Positions 12,779-15,868 of a stretch of 15,868 bases of DNA are shown in pieces; positions within the stretch are counted from its first letter, which is position 1; each line of letters starts with the position of its first letter. Made by a program: the position numbers and the translations under genes. The stretch is from contig CATLGL010000020.1 in the NCBI GenBank assembly GCA_949935895.1, forward strand, positions 1 to 15,868, written 5' to 3'. The DNA comes from an uncultured Clostridia bacterium. Lineage in GTDB: Bacteria; Bacillota; Clostridia; TANB77; CAG-508. Under the pieces are notes generated by a model. The model saw nothing but the letters and a program-made list of their open reading frames with translations, was not told where the DNA came from and did no database searches.

Positions 12779-15499
12779 TTATTCGTCTTTTGTAGTATTG
12801 ATTCGTAATAGTTTAACTGTTTCTACAACTACAATTGGTGCAAAAACCAAACAAATTACTTCAATGATATTTTCTGTTGGTAATGCCCAAATACTAAAAA
12901 TTTGTCTTAATCCTGGTATTACTAAAATCGTAATCATTAGTAATGCAGATACTGCAATGGCTAAAATCAGTTTTATATTATTAAATAGCTTTGTTTTAAA
13001 AATAGAATTCCTGTTATCTCTTATATTAAATACGTGTACAAGTTGTGATAAGGCTAAAACTGAAAATGCCATTGTTTGCCCTATTTCGATTTTTACATGT
13101 TCAATATATTCTGGCGTTCCTTCAATGTTTGGTGTTGCAAGCCCTATAAAAAATGCGATTAATGTTAACACTCCTATCATAATTCCTTGATAAACAATTC
13201 TCCATACCATTCCTTTGGTAAAAATTCCTTTTTTAGCATCTTTAGGTTTATGTTTCATTATATCTCGATTTGCTGGATCAAATGCTAATGCTAATGCTGG
13301 TAATGCATCTGTTACTAAATTAATCCATAAAATGTGAATAGGAAGTAATGGTTCTAATGCACTAATATTGGTAATTCCAAACCACTTAGCAAGAAGTGGT
13401 GTTATTAAAATTGCAACAAATAATACAATAATTTCTCCTACATTACTTGATAGTAAATATTGAATTGCTTTTAAAATATTATCATAAATACGTCTTCCTT
13501 CTTCTACTGCTGATACTACAGTAGCAAAATTGTCGTCTGTTAAAATAACATCTGCTGCTTCTTTTGCAACATCTGTTCCTACCATCCCCATAGCACAACC
13601 AATATCTGCTGTTTTAAGAGCTGGTGCATCATTTACACCATCACCTGTCATTGCAACAATTTCACCTTGTGCTTTCCATGCTTTTACAATACGTACTTTA
13701 TGTTCTGGAGAAACTCTAGCATATACAGAATAATTTCTAATATTTTTTGTTAATTCTTCATCTGTCATTTCTTCTAATTCTGCACCTGTTACTGCTTCTG
13801 TTTCTTGTTCTAATATACCTAATGCCTTTGCAATGGCAATAGCTGTAATTTTATGATCACCTGTTATCATAACTGTTTTAATACCAGCTTTCTTGCATTT
13901 CTCTACTGCTAACTTTGCTTCTTGTCTTGGTGGATCAATCATTCCTACCATACCAATAAAAATCAAATTATTTTCAAGTTCTTTCATTTCTTGTTTTTGT
14001 GGCATGTGATCTAGCTCTTTATATCCAACTGCTAATACTCTTAGAGCCTCTTTTGCCATTTTTGTATTATTGTTTTGGATTTCTTTTTTAAAATTTTCTA
14101 AATCGTATTTTATTTCTCCTATTATCTTATAACCTATAGAATGTGAAAGGAGCTCATCTACACCACCTTTGGTATAAACAACATATTTTTCTCCTACTTT
14201 ATGAACTGTTGTCATTAGTTTTCTATCTGAATCAAAAGGTATTTCTTCTACACGTGGCATTTGCTCGAAAACGGCAGGTTCAAACTTTAGTTTAAATGCC
14301 ATATCTACTAATGCTGTTTCTGTTGGATCACCTTTTAGTATTAAATCTGGTGCAATTTTAGTATCATTACAAAGCATACTTGCTAATACTAATTGCTTTG
14401 CTTCTTCATTAATTTGCCCAATATCTTCTATATCTAATATGGTATTATTGTAATATAACTTTTTCACTGTCATCTTATTTTGTGTTAATGTTCCTGTTTT
14501 ATCTGAACAAATTACACTAGCACTTCCTAAAGTTTCTACAGCTGGTAATTTCTTTACAATTGCATTTTTCTTTACCATTTTTTGTACACCTATTGCAAGA
14601 ACAATTGTAGATACTGCTACTAATCCTTCTGGAATTGCTGCTACTGCTAAACTAACCGCTGTCATAAACATGTGAATTGGTTCTTTTCCATATAATAATC
14701 CTATAAGAAAAATAATTGCACAAATTGCTAAAGCTGCTACTCCTAATGTTTTACCTAAACTATTTAGTTTTTCTTGTAATGGTGTTATTGTCTCTTCTGT
14801 ATTTTCTAACATACTTGCAATCTTACCAACCTCTGTGTTCATTCCTGTATTTACAACAATTCCTTTTCCTCTTCCATAGGTAACTAGGCTTGAAGAAAAT
14901 AGCATATTCGTTCTATCTCCTATTCCTATTTTCTCATCTTTAATCGTTTCTATTTGTTTTTCTACAGGAACAGATTCTCCTGTTAATGCTGCTTCTTGTG
15001 ATTTTAAATTAACTGCTTCTATGATTCGTAAATCTGCTGGAATATAATCTCCTGTTTCTAATACTACAATATCCCCTGGTACTAATAGCTTTGATGCAAC
15101 AATTTCTAATTTTCCATTTCGAATAACTTTAGAAGCATGATCACTTAATTTTTGTAATGCTTCTAATGATTTTTCTGCTTTTGATTCTTGTACTACGCCA
15201 ATAATAGCATTTAAAATAACCACTATTAAAATAATAATTGTATCGGTAATGCCTTCTCCCTCTGATATACCAACAATACCAGATACAATAGCTGCTACAA
15301 TTAACACTAAAATAGTAAAATCTTTAAATTGTTCTATAAATTTTTGTAATAAGGATTTTTTCTTTTTTGCTTTTAATTCATTTAATCCATATTCTTGCTG
15401 CTTACTACTTACTTGTTCACTTGTTAATCCCTTTTCTAAATCTGTTTGTAGTTCTTGCTTTGTTTGTTCAATTGTTTTTGAAAACCAATTTTCTTTCAA
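12779..15499 (-). CDS. P-type cation ATPase, Ca2+-transporting type, probably Mn2+-responsive
   Basis: 906 residues, full-length P2A-type pump that exports divalent cations with ATP. Domains in order: N-terminal cation ATPase domain; M1-M2; actuator loop with TGES (173-176); M4 with PEGL (290-293, cation-site Glu); phosphorylation motif SDKTGTLT (Asp333); nucleotide-binding KGGVDE; hinge TGDGVNDAP; M5 SNVGEII; M6 NLVTDALP (Asn and Asp cation ligands); and C-terminal M7-M10. The Glu in M5 and the N-x-x-x-D in M6 match the SERCA sites. The start is TTG at 15499 behind GGAGAG, as no in-frame ATG fits. Upstream is a yybP-ykoY Mn2+ riboswitch with a terminator, so Mn2+ export (as for riboswitch-controlled Ca/Mn ATPases of lactococci and pneumococci) is likely, alongside or instead of Ca2+. 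No in-frame CGG was found in its codons. Confidence 0.93.
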   Translation of the reverse strand: MKENWFSKTIEQTKQELQTDLEKGLTSEQVSSKQQEYGLNELKAKKKKSLLQKFIEQFKDFTILVLIVAAIVSGIVGISEGEGITDTIIILIVVILNAIIGVVQESKAEKSLEALQKLSDHASKVIRNGKLEIVASKLLVPGDIVVLETGDYIPADLRIIEAVNLKSQEAALTGESVPVEKQIETIKDEKIGIGDRTNMLFSSSLVTYGRGKGIVVNTGMNTEVGKIASMLENTEETITPLQEKLNSLGKTLGVAALAICAIIFLIGLLYGKEPIHMFMTAVSLAVAAIPEGLVAVSTIVLAIGVQKMVKKNAIVKKLPAVETLGSASVICSDKTGTLTQNKMTVKKLYYNNTILDIEDIGQINEEAKQLVLASMLCNDTKIAPDLILKGDPTETALVDMAFKLKFEPAVFEQMPRVEEIPFDSDRKLMTTVHKVGEKYVVYTKGGVDELLSHSIGYKIIGEIKYDLENFKKEIQNNNTKMAKEALRVLAVGYKELDHMPQKQEMKELENNLIFIGMVGMIDPPRQEAKLAVEKCKKAGIKTVMITGDHKITAIAIAKALGILEQETEAVTGAELEEMTDEELTKNIRNYSVYARVSPEHKVRIVKAWKAQGEIVAMTGDGVNDAPALKTADIGCAMGMVGTDVAKEAADVILTDDNFATVVSAVEEGRRIYDNILKAIQYLLSSNVGEIIVLFVAILITPLLAKWFGITNISALEPLLPIHILWINLVTDALPALALAFDPANRDIMKHKPKDAKKGIFTKGMVWRIVYQGIMIGVLTLIAFFIGLATPNIEGTPEYIEHVKIEIGQTMAFSVLALSQLVHVFNIRDNRNSIFKTKLFNNIKLILAIAVSALLMITILVIPGLRQIFSIWALPTENIIEVICLVFAPIVVVETVKLLRINTTKDE

Positions 15500-15550
15500 A
15501 TCACATCTCTCCTATCTTTTTTATTGTTGCTTGCTTTTTCTTAATTATAC

Positions 15551-15612
15551 AAAAAGAGCAAGACTTTTAAATAAATTTTTAACAAAAAAAAATTTATCTA
15601 AAAGTCTCGCTC
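15551..15612 (-). terminator. Riboswitch-controlled terminator before the ATPase
   Basis: On the minus strand a 25-bp stem (15612-15588 with 15580-15556), continuous when two G-U pairs are allowed, with a 7-base loop and followed by five U. Its 5' arm includes GAGCGAGACTTTTA, the 3' strand of the aptamer's closing helix, so aptamer and terminator exclude each other: the arrangement of a metal-activated ON switch. Confidence 0.8.
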
Positions 15613-15695
15613 AACTTATTATCTTTATAAGTTTGCTAACCAGATATAAAATATCGCGTCTGTTGATTAGCAATTTTCAAAAGCTACTCCCTTTT
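15600..15695 (-). ncRNA. yybP-ykoY (Mn2+) riboswitch aptamer
   Basis: The minus strand shows the family's two end signatures: AAAAGGGAGTAGC at the 5' end and GAGCGAGACTTTT at the 3' end, which pair in the closing helix. Between them are one long arm (TTGCTAATC with GGTTAGCAA, internal loop AACAGACGCG) and one short arm (AACTTAT with ATAAGTT). Known family members bind Mn2+ and turn on Mn exporters or P-type ATPases; here the next gene is such an ATPase. The aptamer starts only about 10 bases after the tRNA-Trp CCA end. Assignment is by motif, not covariance search. Confidence 0.8.
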
Positions 15696-15705
15696 ATTAT
15701 ATACA

Positions 15706-15781
15706 TGGCAGGGGTACTAAGACTCGAACTCAGACTTGTGGTTTTGGAGACCATCGTGCTAACCATTGACACTATACCCCT
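15706..15781 (-). tRNA. tRNA-Trp (anticodon CCA)
   Basis: Full cloverleaf on the minus strand: acceptor AGGGGTA with TACCCCT, D arm GTGT/GCAC, anticodon loop CTCCAAA, T arm CTGAG/CTTAG with loop TTCGAGT, discriminator G and an encoded CCA tail. The anticodon stem has one A-C mismatch at 27-43. Anticodon CCA reads UGG only, consistent with UGA acting as a stop throughout the window. Confidence 0.95.
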
Positions 15782-15799
15782 GTGTTATTTATAAATATT

Positions 15800-15828
15800 A
15801 TATTAGCATAAAATCATTTTTGTTTCAA
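15800..15828 (-). promoter_or_regulatory. Promoter of the tRNA-Trp / riboswitch / ATPase unit
   Basis: Minus strand TTGAAA (15828-15823), 17-base spacer, extended -10 TGC-TAATAT (15805-15800). The transcript would start about 10 bases before the tRNA. It overlaps the end of the possible upstream coding frame. Confidence 0.6.
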
Positions 15829-15867
15829 GTATTTTATAAAATATTTTTCTAAATCTTCTCTATCTTT
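15814..15867 (-). CDS. Possible C-terminal end of an upstream gene
   Basis: An open frame enters from the right edge and ends KDREDLEKYFIKYLKQK-stop (TGA at 15814-15816). The charged, helical composition looks like a genuine protein end, but only 17 residues are visible and no family can be assigned. Confidence 0.3.
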   Translation of the reverse strand, partial: KDREDLEKYFIKYLKQK

Positions 15868-15868
15868 T

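Noticed and set aside
12779..15499. TGA read as Trp (code 4/25)
   Set aside because: Genes end in conserved positions at TGA or TAA, Trp is encoded by TGG, and the visible tRNA-Trp has anticodon CCA.
15500..15700. T-box riboswitch near tRNA-Trp
   Set aside because: No T-box core sequence or specifier loop; the end signatures and target gene fit yybP-ykoY instead.

Overview
The window is AT-rich (roughly 30% GC by eye). Its gene set points to a low-GC Clostridia-like Firmicute: lepA, uvrB, smpB, class II fructose-bisphosphate aldolase, an LPXTG-type surface protein with a cohesin-like domain, a NodB deacetylase, strong AAGGAGG-type ribosome binding sites and sigma-A-type promoters. An uncultured gut Clostridia lineage would fit, but that placement is inference. 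No CRISPR array, transposase or rRNA was seen.

Layout, left to right. 1-1720 (minus): a HAD-family nucleotidase-like gene followed by lepA, which runs off the left edge. 1854-2141 (plus): a short gene of unknown function with foreign codon usage, ending inside an 18-bp perfect hairpin. 2170-4126 (minus): uvrB, preceded by a leader with nested inverted repeats. 4262-6069 (minus): a small accessory patch with a RhuM-family gene, the C-terminal winged-helix remnant of a larger regulator, and a GNAT-like gene. 6370-7107 (minus): an LPQTG-anchored cohesin-like protein with an (Asn-Pro)8 stalk. 7252-8300 (minus): a PAQR/hemolysin III membrane protein and a GIY-YIG protein. 8470-10086 (plus): two small secreted or membrane-anchored proteins and smpB. 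10188-12690 (minus): NodB-type polysaccharide deacetylase, fba and a lipoprotein. 12779-15781 (minus): tRNA-Trp, a yybP-ykoY (Mn2+) riboswitch with its terminator, and a P-type Ca2+/Mn2+ ATPase, apparently one transcription unit.

The most striking signal is a recoding pattern. Three single-base frame breaks interrupt otherwise excellent housekeeping genes, two in lepA and one in uvrB, the last inside the Walker A loop. All three are the same event: an extra C before a conserved glycine codon, which creates an in-frame CGG. Skipping one base at each CGG restores the conserved protein (CGGN read as Gly). In the roughly 4,450 codons of native genes here I found no other in-frame CGG, although CGG occurs about ten times out of frame without harm. 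This suggests that CGG is not read as arginine in this organism and triggers +1 frameshifting. The only ordinary in-frame CGG codons are two in the foreign-looking gene at 1854-2141. Sequencing error is the main competing explanation.
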